From Hyphomicrobiales bacterium (GTDB lineage Bacteria > Pseudomonadota > Alphaproteobacteria > Rhizobiales > Rhizobiaceae), in contig UCKM01000011.1 in NCBI GenBank assembly GCA_900473175.1, positions 62,001 through 126,000 of the forward strand: a DNA stretch of 64,000 nucleotides. Reading direction: 5' to 3'. Shown one piece after another: positions 28,264-37,837 of the stretch. Position 1 is the stretch's first letter. Every line of letters starts with the position of its first letter. A program made the translations under genes and the position numbers. The notes beneath the pieces were generated by a model, which was not told where the DNA came from, did not search any database, and worked only from the letters and a program-made list of their open reading frames with translations.

Positions 28264-29007
28264 ATGAAAATATTGACCCTTATTCCGGCCCGAATGGCCT
28301 CCACCCGGCTCCCCAACAAGCCATTGGCCGATATTGCAGGCAAGCCGATGATCGTGCACGTCGCAGAGCGTGCTTTGGCCGCCGGCCTTGGCCGCACGGT
28401 CGTTGCGACAGATAGTCTCGACGTCAAGGCTGCGGTGGAAGCGCATGGGCTTGATGCCGTCATGACGCGGGACGATCACGAATCGGGTTCGGACCGCATC
28501 TATGAAGCCCTTCTCGCCCTCGACCCTGACGCAAGCGTAGATGCGGTCGTCAATGTGCAGGGCGACCTACCGACTATCGACGCCGCGATAATAAAGCGTT
28601 CCCTGCTCCCCTTGCAGAATGGGCCTGCCGAGATCGGCACGCTCGGCGTTGAAATCCTCCGCGAGGATGAAAGAACCAATCCGAACGTGGTGAAAATAGT
28701 GGGTTCACCTTATGGCAAAGACCAGATGCGCGCACTCTATTTCACCCGCGCAACCGCCCCTTGGGGTGACGGCCCGCTCTATCACCACATTGGCCTTTAC
28801 GCTTATCGCCGTTCCGCACTTGAGCGTTTCGTCGGGCTGGGTCCGTCGCCGCTCGAACGCCGCGAAAGGCTCGAACAGTTGCGAGCATTGGAGGCGGGTA
28901 TGCGCATCGACGTGGAGATCGTCGATTCCGTACCGCTCGGCGTCGATACGCCCGAAGATCTCGAACGGGCACGAGACATTCTTACTTCCATAAAAGGCAA
29001 TCAATGA
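28264..29007 (+). CDS. kdsB: 3-deoxy-manno-octulosonate cytidylyltransferase
   Basis: 247 residues. The nucleotidyltransferase motif is [14 protein letters not shown], then [13 protein letters not shown] and [12 protein letters not shown]. It makes CMP-Kdo for lipopolysaccharide core synthesis in the cytoplasm. It overlaps the following pheA by 4 bases. A TATAAG hexamer at 28211-28216 could be a -10 element, but its -35 partner is weak. Confidence 0.95.
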   Translation: MKILTLIPARMASTRLPNKPLADIAGKPMIVHVAERALAAGLGRTVVATDSLDVKAAVEAHGLDAVMTRDDHESGSDRIYEALLALDPDASVDAVVNVQGDLPTIDAAIIKRSLLPLQNGPAEIGTLGVEILREDERTNPNVVKIVGSPYGKDQMRALYFTRATAPWGDGPLYHHIGLYAYRRSALERFVGLGPSPLERRERLEQLRALEAGMRIDVEIVDSVPLGVDTPEDLERARDILTSIKGNQ

Positions 29008-29870
29008 TGGCAAAGACCAACCGCATCTCCTTCCAGGGGGAGCCCGGCGCGAATTCCGATACGGCCTGCCGCAACATGTTTCCCGATATGGAGCCGATGC
29101 CTTGCCCGACCTTTGAGGATGCCTTCAATGCCGTCGAGAGCGGCGCGGCCGATCTCGCCATGATCCCGATCGAGAACACCATTGCCGGGCGTGTGGCTGA
29201 TATCCATCACCTCCTGCCGGAATCGCGGCTGCATATCGTTGGGGAGTATTTCCTGCCGATCCATTTCCAGCTGATGGTGCTGCCGGGCGCCAAGCGCAGC
29301 GACATCACCTCGGTCCATAGCCATATCCATGCGCTCGGCCAGTGCCGCAAATATATCCGCAAGAATGGCTGGAAACCGGTGATTGCCGGCGACACCGCGG
29401 GCGCGGCACGGCTCGTTGCCGATGTCAAGGACAAGTCGATGGCGGCGCTCGCTCCGCGCCTGGCCTCAAAACTCTATGGTCTCGATATCCTGGAGGAGGA
29501 TGTCGAGGACACGGCGAACAATGTCACACGGTTCGTCGTGCTCAACAAAACCAAGAAATGGGCGCCGCGCACGTCCGACGAATTGATGATCACCACCTTT
29601 GTTTTCCGGGTTCGGAACGTTCCGGCCGCGCTTTACAAAGCCATGGGCGGTTTCGCCACCAATGGCGTCAACATGACCAAGCTGGAGAGCTACCAGATCG
29701 ATGGCAAGTTTACGGCCACCCAGTTCTACGCGGACATAGAAGGTCATCCCGACGACAGGAATGTCGCCCACGCGCTCGATGAGCTGGAGTTCTTCTCCAA
29801 GGAAGTGCGGGTTTTGGGCGTCTATTCGGCTGATACGACGTTCCGCAGTTCGCAAGCGGACGAGGAATAG
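29004..29870 (+). CDS. pheA: Prephenate dehydratase
   Basis: 288 residues. The PDT domain (about 1-185) begins [13 protein letters not shown] and ends with the catalytic NVTRFVVL motif. A C-terminal ACT domain (about 200-275, with LESYQIDG) is the expected phenylalanine-sensing module. It converts prephenate to phenylpyruvate and has no chorismate mutase domain. The start overlaps kdsB, and a second ATG one codon later is equally possible. Confidence 0.95.
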   Translation: MMAKTNRISFQGEPGANSDTACRNMFPDMEPMPCPTFEDAFNAVESGAADLAMIPIENTIAGRVADIHHLLPESRLHIVGEYFLPIHFQLMVLPGAKRSDITSVHSHIHALGQCRKYIRKNGWKPVIAGDTAGAARLVADVKDKSMAALAPRLASKLYGLDILEEDVEDTANNVTRFVVLNKTKKWAPRTSDELMITTFVFRVRNVPAALYKAMGGFATNGVNMTKLESYQIDGKFTATQFYADIEGHPDDRNVAHALDELEFFSKEVRVLGVYSADTTFRSSQADEE

Positions 29871-29873
29871 TGG

Positions 29874-30815
29874 TCAGACGCCGCTCGCCACCCAGCTGCG
29901 GATGAGATGGGCGGCGATGGCCCCTGGCGGCGGCGTCATGAGGCCATCTGGATGGGTGCGGTCCAGCATCGTCACAACTTCCTCGCGTGAAAACCAACGG
30001 CCGTCTTCGAGCTCGGCCTTGTCGAGCGTAAAATCGCCGGAGAGCGCCTCGGCATGGCAGCCGATCATGAGCGAATAGGGAAACGGCCAGGGCTGACTGG
30101 CGTGATAGAGCACGCGCCCAACCTTGAGGTTCGTCTCTTCGAAAGTTTCGCGACGGACTGCGTTTTCGATGGTCTCTCCCGGTTCGATGAAGCCAGCAAG
30201 GCAGGAATACATGCCCGGGCCGAAATGCGGCCCGCGTGCCAAAAGGCATTTGTCCCCATGCACCACCATCATGATTGCCACCGGATCGGTGCGGGGGAAA
30301 TGCTGCGCCTCGCAGTTGGGGCAGGTGCGACGGTAGCCACCATCGCGCATCAGCGTCTCCGTGCCGCAACGCCCGCAGAACTTGTGATTCTCGTGCCAGG
30401 TCAAAAGTGAGACCGCCTGCGCCATGGCGCCAAGCTGGTCTGGAGGGATCAGGCCCTGCACATAGACGGAGCGATAGTCGATGGCCTTGATCGGTTCAGG
30501 AAGGTCCGCCAAGTCGAGACCGCTTGGCGAAGCTAGCACTGGCACGTCGTCCTGCAAGCCGAGATAAATGGTCTTGTTTGGCAAAGGCTGAAACTTCGCA
30601 GCCTCGTCCAGGCTGAAAAATGCATTGCCGGTGCCGCTCTGCGCGACCAGCACCTGCCCCTGCCCGATGAGCAGCATGCGCGCGCTGGCGTTTGCAAGCG
30701 CGACAGGCACCACGTCGTCGCTGCGCTTTTCCGAATGCCGGTTGATCCGGTTGCCGGCAAAGCCGACAAAATGGCTTGCTTCCGTTTCGGGGACATCGAA
30801 AAGTCGAAACGACAT
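29874..30815 (-). CDS. nudC: NADH pyrophosphatase / NAD-cap hydrolase NudC
   Basis: 313 residues. A zinc ribbon (CGRCG then CPNCE) is followed by the Nudix box GFIEPGETIENAVRRETFEE (about residues 197-216) and the NudC-specific motif SQPWPFPYS. It hydrolyses NAD(H) and can remove NAD caps from RNA. It is convergent with pheA, with 3 bases between them. Confidence 0.94.
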   Translation of the reverse strand: MSFRLFDVPETEASHFVGFAGNRINRHSEKRSDDVVPVALANASARMLLIGQGQVLVAQSGTGNAFFSLDEAAKFQPLPNKTIYLGLQDDVPVLASPSGLDLADLPEPIKAIDYRSVYVQGLIPPDQLGAMAQAVSLLTWHENHKFCGRCGTETLMRDGGYRRTCPNCEAQHFPRTDPVAIMMVVHGDKCLLARGPHFGPGMYSCLAGFIEPGETIENAVRRETFEETNLKVGRVLYHASQPWPFPYSLMIGCHAEALSGDFTLDKAELEDGRWFSREEVVTMLDRTHPDGLMTPPPGAIAAHLIRSWVASGV

Positions 30816-30868
30816 GCGTGAAACTCCAGAAAAACACGTCCGGATGCGGACTGCGCAAATTATGTTGA

Positions 30869-31270
30869 TTAGATAGCCTTGAGAATGGCGTTGGCAAAGG
30901 CTCGCGCGTCTTTTTCGCCGTACGGCTCGCGCGTGCCATGGCCCCAGACGGGTCCGGGCCAGGCTGGGTCGCCACTGTTGCGGGCGATGACGTGGAGATG
31001 CAGTTGACGAACGATATTGCCGAGCGCGCCTGTGTTGATTTTCTCACAATTGACGACTGCTTTGAGTGCTTGGGCGGCTATTCCAGATTCGAAAGTTAGC
31101 ATCGTCTGATCGAGCGGTGTCAGTTCATGGATCTCGCAAATACCCGCGCGTTGCGGCACCAGGATGAGCCAGGGCCAGCGCCGGTCATTCATGAGGCGCA
31201 GATCGCAGAGGCCCAGCCTTGCAATGGAAAATGTGTCTGCTGCAAGTTTGCTATCAAGTATGAATGTCAT
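30869..31270 (-). CDS. HIT-family protein
   Basis: 133 residues. The start is set at the ATG with AGGA 6 bases upstream; longer forms would run into the SRP RNA gene. The active-site segment reads QLHLHVIAR, with Gln where the first His of a classical HIT triad stands. As I recall, this QxHxH form is shared by a proteobacterial subfamily. It probably hydrolyses a nucleotide-phosphoryl substrate, identity unknown. It is divergent from ffs. Confidence 0.85.
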   Translation of the reverse strand: MTFILDSKLAADTFSIARLGLCDLRLMNDRRWPWLILVPQRAGICEIHELTPLDQTMLTFESGIAAQALKAVVNCEKINTGALGNIVRQLHLHVIARNSGDPAWPGPVWGHGTREPYGEKDARAFANAILKAI

Positions 31271-31305
31271 GATTGTCCTAAATAACAGTTTTTTCGTCCT
31301 TCCGC

Positions 31306-31334
31306 TTGCTTTTTGCGCGCGAATTGACGATATG
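31306..31334 (+). promoter_or_regulatory. Predicted promoter of the SRP RNA gene
   Basis: TTGCTT (31306-31311) and GATATG (31329-31334) are 17 bases apart. Transcription would begin about 7 bases later, exactly at the predicted 5' end of ffs. The -10 is imperfect. Confidence 0.5.
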
Positions 31335-31340
31335 AGCCTC

Positions 31341-31436
31341 GGGAGGTTGGTGGTGGACGAGCCACTCGCCAACCGGGTCAGGTCCGGAAGGAAGCAGCCC
31401 CAACGAGCCAGGCACGGGTCGCCGTGCCAGCCTCCC
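31341..31436 (+). ncRNA. ffs: Signal recognition particle RNA (4.5S type)
   Basis: About 96 bases. The ends pair (GGGAGG with CCTCCC), and the conserved domain IV reads GGTCAGGTCCGGAAGGAAGC followed by AGCC, the Ffh-binding hairpin with the GGAA tetraloop. The adjoining CACGGGTCGCCGTG arm is also visible. It lies directly upstream of dnaX, a common proteobacterial arrangement. The T-rich stretch after 31440 may end transcription. Confidence 0.93.
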
Positions 31437-31546
31437 ACCTTCTTCTTTGTCACTTGCCTGTGTCAAAGCCGCCCGGCGGCATTGACGCTGCGGCACATGC
31501 CGCTAAACTTCAGGCCATAGCAATGCAGGAGCGCAAATAGGACGCG

Positions 31547-33355
31547 ATGGATACCAGAACGCCAGACAGCGCCTATCGCGTGCTCGCCCGCAAATATCGC
31601 CCGCAGAATTTCAACGATCTGATCGGCCAGGAGCCGATGGTCCGCACACTGACAAATGCGTTCGAGACGGGCCGTATCGCCCAGGCCTGGATGTTGACCG
31701 GCGTGCGTGGTGTCGGCAAGACCACCACGGCCCGCATTCTGGCGCGCGCACTCAATTACAAGACCGCCGAGATTGACAAGGCGACGATCGATCTGTCGGT
31801 GGCGGGCGAGCATTGCCAGGCGATCATGGAAGGCCGCCATGTCGACGTGATCGAGATGGACGCCGCCTCCCACACGGGCATTGACGATATTCGCGAGATC
31901 ATCGAACAGGTGCGCTATCGCCCGGTCTCGGCGCGCTACAAGGTCTATATTATCGACGAGGTGCACATGCTCTCCAACCAGGCCTTCAACGGCCTGTTGA
32001 AGACGCTTGAAGAGCCGCCGCCGCACGTGAAGTTCATCTTTGCCACTACGGAAATCCGCAAGGTTCCGATCACTGTCCTTTCGAGATGCCAGCGCTTCGA
32101 TCTGCGCCGTATCGATACGAGTGTCCTGATCCGGCATTTGCACAAGATCGCCGAGCTCGAAGTCATTGCTGTCGATGATACTTCGCTCAGCATGATCGCG
32201 CGCGCCGGCGAGGGTTCGGTCCGCGATTCGCTGTCGATCTTCGACCAGGCCATTGCTCACGGCGCAGGCCGCGTCGAGGCCGAAGCCGTTCGCTCAATGC
32301 TCGGTCTTGCCGATCGCGCCCGCATCATTGACCTGTTCGAGATGCTGATGCGCGGCGATGTCGCATCGGCGCTACGCGAGTTTCGCGCCCAATATGATGT
32401 CGGTGCAGATCCGAGCGTGGTTCTGACCGACCTTGCCGATTTCAACCATCTTGTAACACGTATCCGCTTCACGCCCGATGTGGCTGACGACATATCTTTG
32501 TCGGAAGACGAGCGGACCCGAGGCAGGGACTTTGCCGAGAAGCTCTCGATCCGGGTCCTCTCGCGGACGTGGCAAATGCTGCTGAAGGGCATTGCCGAAG
32601 TCGACAGCTCCAGCCGTCCCGTTCAGGCCGCTGAGATGCTGATGATTCGCCTGGCACATGCTGCCGATCTGCCGACGCTCGACGAGGCGCTCAAAGCGCT
32701 GGAGGAGGGTGGATCACTCGCGTCCCAATCGCCGCGAAGTGACGGGCCGCGGCCCGGCAATGGCGGCCCGCCCATGACGCATGGCAGCGCAGCGGCCAGC
32801 GCCATTGGGGCGCCGCGGGGGTCAATCGGTTCGAATGGAGGCGCTACCATGCGCCTTGTCGAACAAGCGCCAAGGCCGGAGCCTGTTGCGCCGCCTCACC
32901 CGGTGGCCGAAGAAGCCGTTCCCGCTGTACCGGTGAATAGCATCCAGGATATCATTGCGCTGGCCGAAAAGCAGCGGGATATGCAGTTCAAAATCCTGGT
33001 CAAGAATTGCGTGCGACTCGTCAGTTTGAAACCCGGACGACTTGAAATAAACCTCACCGAAACCGCCCCCAAGACGCTCCTGACCGACTTGTCGCAAAAA
33101 CTGAGCGACTGGACCGGAATGCGATGGATGATATCGTTGTCGCGTGAAGCAGGTGCGGCCACGATCCACGAAACGGAAACCGCGAAACGCGATTCGATGT
33201 TGAGCGACGCTCGCGCCGATCCGGATGTTGCGGCGATCCTGGCAAAATTTCCGGGTGCCAAGATCATCAACGTGCGGATGGCAGCACCGCCGGAACAGGC
33301 AGACATTGCAACGGGCGGTGATGATACGCTGGCACCCGTTGAAGAAGACGATTGA
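31547..33355 (+). CDS. dnaX: DNA polymerase III subunit gamma/tau
   Basis: 602 residues. The AAA+ clamp-loader module has Walker A GVRGVGKTTTAR (about residue 51) and the Walker B region IIDEVHMLSNQAFNGLLKTLEE. Of the four zinc-binding cysteines known in E. coli DnaX only one is evident (GEHCQAI), as is usual in Rhizobiales. A Pro/Gly-rich linker (about 385-460) joins the C-terminal tau region, so a full-length tau is predicted. ybaB follows after 18 bases. Confidence 0.95.
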   Translation: MDTRTPDSAYRVLARKYRPQNFNDLIGQEPMVRTLTNAFETGRIAQAWMLTGVRGVGKTTTARILARALNYKTAEIDKATIDLSVAGEHCQAIMEGRHVDVIEMDAASHTGIDDIREIIEQVRYRPVSARYKVYIIDEVHMLSNQAFNGLLKTLEEPPPHVKFIFATTEIRKVPITVLSRCQRFDLRRIDTSVLIRHLHKIAELEVIAVDDTSLSMIARAGEGSVRDSLSIFDQAIAHGAGRVEAEAVRSMLGLADRARIIDLFEMLMRGDVASALREFRAQYDVGADPSVVLTDLADFNHLVTRIRFTPDVADDISLSEDERTRGRDFAEKLSIRVLSRTWQMLLKGIAEVDSSSRPVQAAEMLMIRLAHAADLPTLDEALKALEEGGSLASQSPRSDGPRPGNGGPPMTHGSAAASAIGAPRGSIGSNGGATMRLVEQAPRPEPVAPPHPVAEEAVPAVPVNSIQDIIALAEKQRDMQFKILVKNCVRLVSLKPGRLEINLTETAPKTLLTDLSQKLSDWTGMRWMISLSREAGAATIHETETAKRDSMLSDARADPDVAAILAKFPGAKIINVRMAAPPEQADIATGGDDTLAPVEEDD

Positions 33356-33373
33356 CGAACAGGAGTTCTTCCC

Positions 33374-33697
33374 ATGCGTGACATTATGGGCATGATGAAA
33401 CAGGCCAAGGAAATGCAGGCCAAGATGGCCGCTATGCAGGAAGAGATTGCAGCGCTTGAAGCTGAAGGGCAGGCGGGTGGGGGTCTTGTCACTGTCAAGC
33501 TTTCCGGAAAGGGTGCACTGACCGGCCTTACCATCGATCCCTCGCTGTTCAAGGAAGACGATATCGAGGTTATCGAGGATCTGATTATCGCCGCCCATAA
33601 TGAGGCAAAGGCGAAGGTCGAGGCCATCATGGCGGAGAAGACACAGGCCCTGACTGCTGGCCTGCCGATACCACCCGGTTTCAAGCTTCCGTTCTGA
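33374..33697 (+). CDS. YbaB/EbfC nucleoid-associated protein
   Basis: 107 residues. The first half is a coiled-coil-forming helix rich in Met/Gln/Glu ([18 protein letters not shown]), then the short sheet with [16 protein letters not shown], then a C-terminal helix and [10 protein letters not shown]. It is a DNA-binding dimer, commonly encoded between dnaX and recR as here. AGGAG lies upstream of the ATG. Confidence 0.93.
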   Translation: MRDIMGMMKQAKEMQAKMAAMQEEIAALEAEGQAGGGLVTVKLSGKGALTGLTIDPSLFKEDDIEVIEDLIIAAHNEAKAKVEAIMAEKTQALTAGLPIPPGFKLPF

Positions 33698-33720
33698 TCG
33701 GTTGCGCAACCAGAAGTTTC

Positions 33721-33749
33721 TTGGAAACGACGTGCCAATTGTCTATATT
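33721..33749 (+). promoter_or_regulatory. Predicted sigma-70 promoter of an sRNA candidate
   Basis: TTGGAA (33721-33726) and TATATT (33744-33749) are exactly 17 bases apart. It lies after the ybaB stop but 358 bases before recR, with two hairpins and a terminator directly downstream, so its transcript would be short and non-coding. Confidence 0.5.
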
Positions 33750-33755
33750 GATTTT

Positions 33756-33843
33756 GGAGTAGGGAACGAGCTTTCGCCCGTTCCCCTTTTCCTTATCGGA
33801 ATTGAACCCGGACGGTCCATGACCAGCTCGTCCGGGTTTTCTT
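33756..33843 (+). ncRNA. Candidate small RNA between ybaB and recR
   Basis: A promoter-like pair (33721-33749) predicts a start near 33756. Hairpin one (33762-33768 with 33779-33785) follows, then a short pyrimidine-rich stretch, then a perfect 10-bp terminator stem (33805-33814 with 33829-33838) and a T-rich end. The product would be about 88 nucleotides with no open reading frame. I do not recognise the family. The alternative is that both hairpins merely terminate the dnaX-ybaB transcript. Confidence 0.45.
33805..33843 (+). terminator. Intrinsic terminator after ybaB / sRNA candidate
   Basis: A perfect 10-bp stem (33805-33814 with 33829-33838), a 14-base loop and TTTTCTT. It would end transcripts from dnaX-ybaB or from the local promoter, separating them from recR. 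Confidence 0.8.
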
Positions 33844-34106
33844 CACAATAAGGCTGATACTAAACGGAAACCTCCGCATAGTTTCACTCCAAGTTCGAAG
33901 GCAAGGCTGTTGCCGCAGTCGGGTAGCCCATTCTCCCGATGCACCGGCTGGCGCGATGCCACTGCTTCTGCTTCGAACCAGGGCATGATTGCGTGCGAAG
34001 ATACTGGCCGCAACAAATGCGGGGTTGCGCTCTGGTCAAGCTCGTTTCGCTGGGGTTGTGATGCCCGGCAATTCCAAAACGGTGCAAATTGCTCTAAACC
34101 GGCGCT
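33844..34106. other. Unassigned spacer before recR
   Basis: 263 bases without a convincing gene. A minus-strand frame runs through it (33843-34208) and into recR, but it lacks a ribosome-binding site and its N-terminal third is simply antisense recR. The non-recR part could be a remnant or a dispersed intergenic repeat. One copy cannot decide. Confidence 0.35.
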
Positions 34107-34712
34107 ATGTCGAAGCGAATCGCTGGTCCTGAAATCGAACGCCTCATCCAACTCCTCGCCAAGGTGCCGGGTCTTGGGCCGCGTTCCGCCCGGCGCGCAG
34201 CGCTCCACCTTATCAAGAAGAAAGAGGCCCTGCTGATCCCGCTTGGCTCAGCCATGCAAGACGCTGCCGACAAGGTGCGCATCTGCTCGACCTGTGGCAA
34301 TGTCGATACGGCCGATCCCTGCATGATCTGTACCGATCCGCGCCGCGAACGCTCGACCCTGATCGTCGTCGAAGACGTTTCAGATCTTTGGGCGCTTGAA
34401 CGCGCCGGGTCGATGAATGTGCGTTATCACGTGCTTGGCGGGCGTTTGTCACCGCTCGACGGCATAGGTCCGGACGATCTCAACATTACCACGCTGGTGG
34501 GACGCGTAGCGGAAGGCGAAATCAAGGAGGTTATCCTTGCTGTCAATGCCACGGTCGAGGGTCAGACAACGGCGCATTACATTACCGATCAGCTTTCGGG
34601 CTTCGATGTGCGCATCACGCGGCTTGCACATGGCGTGCCGGTCGGCGGCGAACTTGACTATCTCGACGAAGGTACGTTGACGGCGGCGCTCCGCGCCCGA
34701 ACATCGCTATAG
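34107..34712 (+). CDS. recR: Recombination protein RecR
   Basis: 201 residues. It has an N-terminal helix-hairpin-helix region ([19 protein letters not shown]), a four-cysteine zinc finger (CSTCGN and CMIC, about residues 57-72) and a Toprim domain ([17 protein letters not shown]). It acts with RecO/RecF in loading RecA at gaps. Full length for the family. Confidence 0.96.
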   Translation: MSKRIAGPEIERLIQLLAKVPGLGPRSARRAALHLIKKKEALLIPLGSAMQDAADKVRICSTCGNVDTADPCMICTDPRRERSTLIVVEDVSDLWALERAGSMNVRYHVLGGRLSPLDGIGPDDLNITTLVGRVAEGEIKEVILAVNATVEGQTTAHYITDQLSGFDVRITRLAHGVPVGGELDYLDEGTLTAALRARTSL

Positions 34713-34722
34713 GGAGATTGCT

Positions 34723-35982
34723 TTGATTCTGCGCCCATTGAGTTTTGCCCTCAGGGCGGTGATCGGTGTTTTTCTGGCGCTTGGTTCGACGAACGTGTGG
34801 GCCGCCGCTTCAAAGCCCGAAGTCGAGGCGCAGTTCCAGCAATGGCTCGCCAATGATCTGTGGCCGGAAGCGAAGGCGAAGGGTGTATCCAAGGCTGCCT
34901 TTGACCAGGCCTTCAGCGGCGTCACGCTGAATTTCGACCTGCCCGACCTCGTCATACCCGGCGAAAAGGCGCAGACGCCGCAAAAGCAGGTCCAGACCGA
35001 GTTCGGCTCGCCCGGAAAATACTTCAGCGAAAAAACGGTCAACAACGTCACCTCGGGCGGCACCGTGCGTGCCGGCCAATATGCGCGCATCCTGAAAGCG
35101 GTGGAGGCAAAATACGGAGTATCGGGCGAGATCGTGCTGGCCATTTGGGGCCGCGAGAGTGGATATCGCAGCGTCAAGATTCCCTACAATGCCTTTGCGG
35201 TCCTTGGCACCAAGGCTTTCATGGCGACGCGCAAGGACATGTTCCGGGAAGAGCTCGTTGCGGCGCTCGAAATCGTGCAGAACGGTTATATTAGCGCGGG
35301 GAGCATGAAGAGCTCGTGGGCAGGCGCGCTTGGTCAGCCGCAATTCATGCCGACATCCTATCTGGAACATGCCGTCGATTTTGACGGCGACGGCAAGCGT
35401 GACATCTGGAACTCCGTTCCGGATACGCTGGGCTCGATTGCGCACTACCTTGCGCAATATGGCTGGCAGCGCGGCCGCGACTGGGGGTATGAGGTTAACG
35501 TGCCGCAAAGCGTCAGCTGTTCGCTTGAGGGTCCGGATCAGGGCAAGAGCTTTGCAGCGTGGCAGAAACTGGGGATCGCCCGTGTTAACGGCCAGCCGTT
35601 TCCATCAAGTGAAACCAAGCAGGAAGGGTTCTTGCTGATGCCTGCGGGACGGCATGGTCCTGCTTTCATCGTCACCAAGAATTTTTACGTGCTCAAAGAG
35701 TACAATATGAGCGACCTTTACGCCCTGTTCATCGGCCATGTCAGCGATCGCATTGCCCACGGCGCTACGGGCTTTACTGCCGGTTGGGGCGATGTCGGCG
35801 GACTTAACCGCTCCGATATCGCGAGCCTCCAGCGCGCGCTTGAGAAGAAGGGTTATGACTCGGGCGGTGCGGATGGATTCCCGGGGTTCAAGACCCGCCG
35901 CTCCATTGGCGATTGGCAAGCCAAACAAGGCAAGGCGCCGACGTGTTTTCCTGACAAGGATATCGTGACGGCGATCCGCTGA
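34723..35982 (+). CDS. Lytic murein transglycosylase (MltB family) with peptidoglycan-binding domain
   Basis: 419 residues, TTG start 10 bases after the recR stop with AGGGAG upstream. A signal peptide (to about residue 27) precedes the SLT_2 domain, with the catalytic Glu in WGRESGYRS (about residue 144) and the motif GALGQPQFMPTSY. A C-terminal PG_binding_1 domain covers the last 60 residues (SLQRALEKKGYDSGGADG). It cleaves murein glycan strands with formation of 1,6-anhydro ends in the periplasm. Confidence 0.92.
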   Translation: MILRPLSFALRAVIGVFLALGSTNVWAAASKPEVEAQFQQWLANDLWPEAKAKGVSKAAFDQAFSGVTLNFDLPDLVIPGEKAQTPQKQVQTEFGSPGKYFSEKTVNNVTSGGTVRAGQYARILKAVEAKYGVSGEIVLAIWGRESGYRSVKIPYNAFAVLGTKAFMATRKDMFREELVAALEIVQNGYISAGSMKSSWAGALGQPQFMPTSYLEHAVDFDGDGKRDIWNSVPDTLGSIAHYLAQYGWQRGRDWGYEVNVPQSVSCSLEGPDQGKSFAAWQKLGIARVNGQPFPSSETKQEGFLLMPAGRHGPAFIVTKNFYVLKEYNMSDLYALFIGHVSDRIAHGATGFTAGWGDVGGLNRSDIASLQRALEKKGYDSGGADGFPGFKTRRSIGDWQAKQGKAPTCFPDKDIVTAIR

Positions 35983-36003
35983 GCATGGGATGCCATCGCG
36001 CGT

Positions 36004-36032
36004 TTGACAGGCAAGCGCAAGCGGCGTCAAAT
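36004..36032 (+). promoter_or_regulatory. Predicted sigma-70 promoter of ilvD
   Basis: A perfect TTGACA (36004-36009) lies 17 bases before TCAAAT (36027-36032), giving a start about 20 bases ahead of the ATG. The ribosome-binding site GAGGAGG is at about 36044-36050. No attenuator or leader peptide fits in the short leader. Confidence 0.6.
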
Positions 36033-36057
36033 TGCGGGCCAATGAGGAGGTACCGCC

Positions 36058-37731
36058 ATGCCGTCCAACGAGCGATCAAAACACATCACCGAGGGCGTCG
36101 CGCGATCCCCCAATCGCGCCATGTATTATGCGCTTGGTTATGAGAAGGCGGACTTCAGCAAGCCAATGATCGGCATTGCCAATGGGCATTCTACGATCAC
36201 GCCCTGCAATGCCGGCCTGCAGCCGCTGGCCGACGCGGCAGTGGCTGCGGTGAAGGCAGCGGGCGGCAATCCCCAGATCTTCGGCACCCCCACCATTTCC
36301 GACGGTATGGCAATGGGAACGGAGGGCATGAAATACTCGCTGATCTCGCGCGAGGTCATCGCCGATTGCATCGAGACCTGCGTGAACGGCCAATGGATGG
36401 ACGGGGTTCTGGTTATCGGTGGGTGCGACAAGAACATGCCGGGCGGAATGATCGCCATGGCTCGCACCAATGTTCCTTCCATCTACGTTTACGGCGGAAC
36501 GATCAAGCCGGGCAACTGGAAGGGCAAGGATCTCTCGATTGTCTCGGCCTTCGAAGCGGTGGGCTCGTTCATGGCCGGCAAGATGAGCGAGGAAGACTTC
36601 GAAGGCATCGAGCGTCACGCCTGTCCATCTACGGGCTCCTGCGGCGGCATGTATACCGCAAATACGATGAGCTCCGCCTTCGAGGCGCTCGGCATGTCGC
36701 TGATGTCCTCGTCCACCATGGCGAATCCCGACGCTGAGAAGATCGACAGCACTGCGGAATCGGCCCGCGTTCTCGTCGAAGCAGTCAAGAAAAACCTGAG
36801 GCCGCGTGATATCATCACGCGCAGCTCGATCGAAAATGCCGTGGCGCTCATCATGGCGACGGGCGGCTCGACCAATGGCGTGCTGCATTTTCTTGCCATC
36901 GCCCATGCGGCGGAGGTCGAATGGACCCTGGACGATTTCGAGCGGGTGCGCCGCAAGGTGCCGGTGATCTGCAATCTGCGCCCGTCGGGCCAATACATGG
37001 CCGTGGATCTGCACAGGGTCGGTGGTATCCCGCAGGTGCTGAAAATACTGCTCAATGCCGGTCTTCTTCACGGCGACTGCCTCACCATAACCGGGCGAAC
37101 GCTCGCTGAAGAGCTGGCGCAGGTTCCTGATAATCCGCCCGCCGACCAGAACATCATCCGCCCCATCGACAAAGCGCTTTACAAGGAGGGGCATCTCGCC
37201 ATTCTCAAGGGCAATCTTGCGACGGGCGGGGCTGTTGCCAAAATAACCGGTCTGAAAAACCCGGTCATACAGGGTCCCGCGCGTGTCTTCGACGATGAGC
37301 AATCTGCGATGGATGCAATCCTCTCCGACAAGATCAGGCCGGGCGATGTGCTTGTGCTGCGCTATCTTGGCCCCAAGGGCGGTCCCGGCATGCCGGAAAT
37401 GCTAGCTCCAACATCCGCCATCATCGGACGGGGTCTGGGCGAAAGCGTCGGCTTCATTACCGACGGGCGGTTTTCAGGCGGTACATGGGGCATGGTCGTC
37501 GGCCACGTCACCCCGGAAGCCTTCGAGGGCGGCGCCATTGCGCTGGTCCAGGAGGGCGACACGATAACGATCGACGCGCACAAGCAGCTCCTGCAACTTG
37601 AGGTGGGCGAAGAGGAACTTGAAATTCGGCGGACAAACTGGAAGCAGCCTCCGCCACGCTATACCCGCGGCGTTCTGGCGAAGTTCGCGCAATTGGCCAA
37701 ATCGGCGAGCGAAGGGGCGGTCACGGGTTAG
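36058..37731 (+). CDS. ilvD: Dihydroxy-acid dehydratase
   Basis: 557 residues of the IlvD/Edd family. Cluster-binding cysteines are visible in [16 protein letters not shown] and [14 protein letters not shown], and the C-terminal signature [13 protein letters not shown] is present. It dehydrates dihydroxy acids to 2-keto acids in valine/isoleucine synthesis and carries a [2Fe-2S] or [4Fe-4S] cluster. It is shorter than the 612-residue E. coli enzyme, as in the short branch of the family. A sugar-acid dehydratase role cannot be fully excluded, since rhizobia often have several paralogues. Confidence 0.88.
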   Translation: MPSNERSKHITEGVARSPNRAMYYALGYEKADFSKPMIGIANGHSTITPCNAGLQPLADAAVAAVKAAGGNPQIFGTPTISDGMAMGTEGMKYSLISREVIADCIETCVNGQWMDGVLVIGGCDKNMPGGMIAMARTNVPSIYVYGGTIKPGNWKGKDLSIVSAFEAVGSFMAGKMSEEDFEGIERHACPSTGSCGGMYTANTMSSAFEALGMSLMSSSTMANPDAEKIDSTAESARVLVEAVKKNLRPRDIITRSSIENAVALIMATGGSTNGVLHFLAIAHAAEVEWTLDDFERVRRKVPVICNLRPSGQYMAVDLHRVGGIPQVLKILLNAGLLHGDCLTITGRTLAEELAQVPDNPPADQNIIRPIDKALYKEGHLAILKGNLATGGAVAKITGLKNPVIQGPARVFDDEQSAMDAILSDKIRPGDVLVLRYLGPKGGPGMPEMLAPTSAIIGRGLGESVGFITDGRFSGGTWGMVVGHVTPEAFEGGAIALVQEGDTITIDAHKQLLQLEVGEEELEIRRTNWKQPPPRYTRGVLAKFAQLAKSASEGAVTG

Positions 37732-37837
37732 GCACACTGTCTTGCGCGCACATACAGTCTGTCAAAGCTTCTTCATTAGAAAATGACGCCGCTTAATGCG
37801 ATCCTGACGCGTGAAAAGAACATCAGGATGTAATGAG

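Noticed and set aside
36076-37302. 408-residue minus-strand frame within ilvD
   Set aside because: The ilvD cysteine motifs and C-terminal signature on the plus strand are decisive. The opposite frame has no domain.
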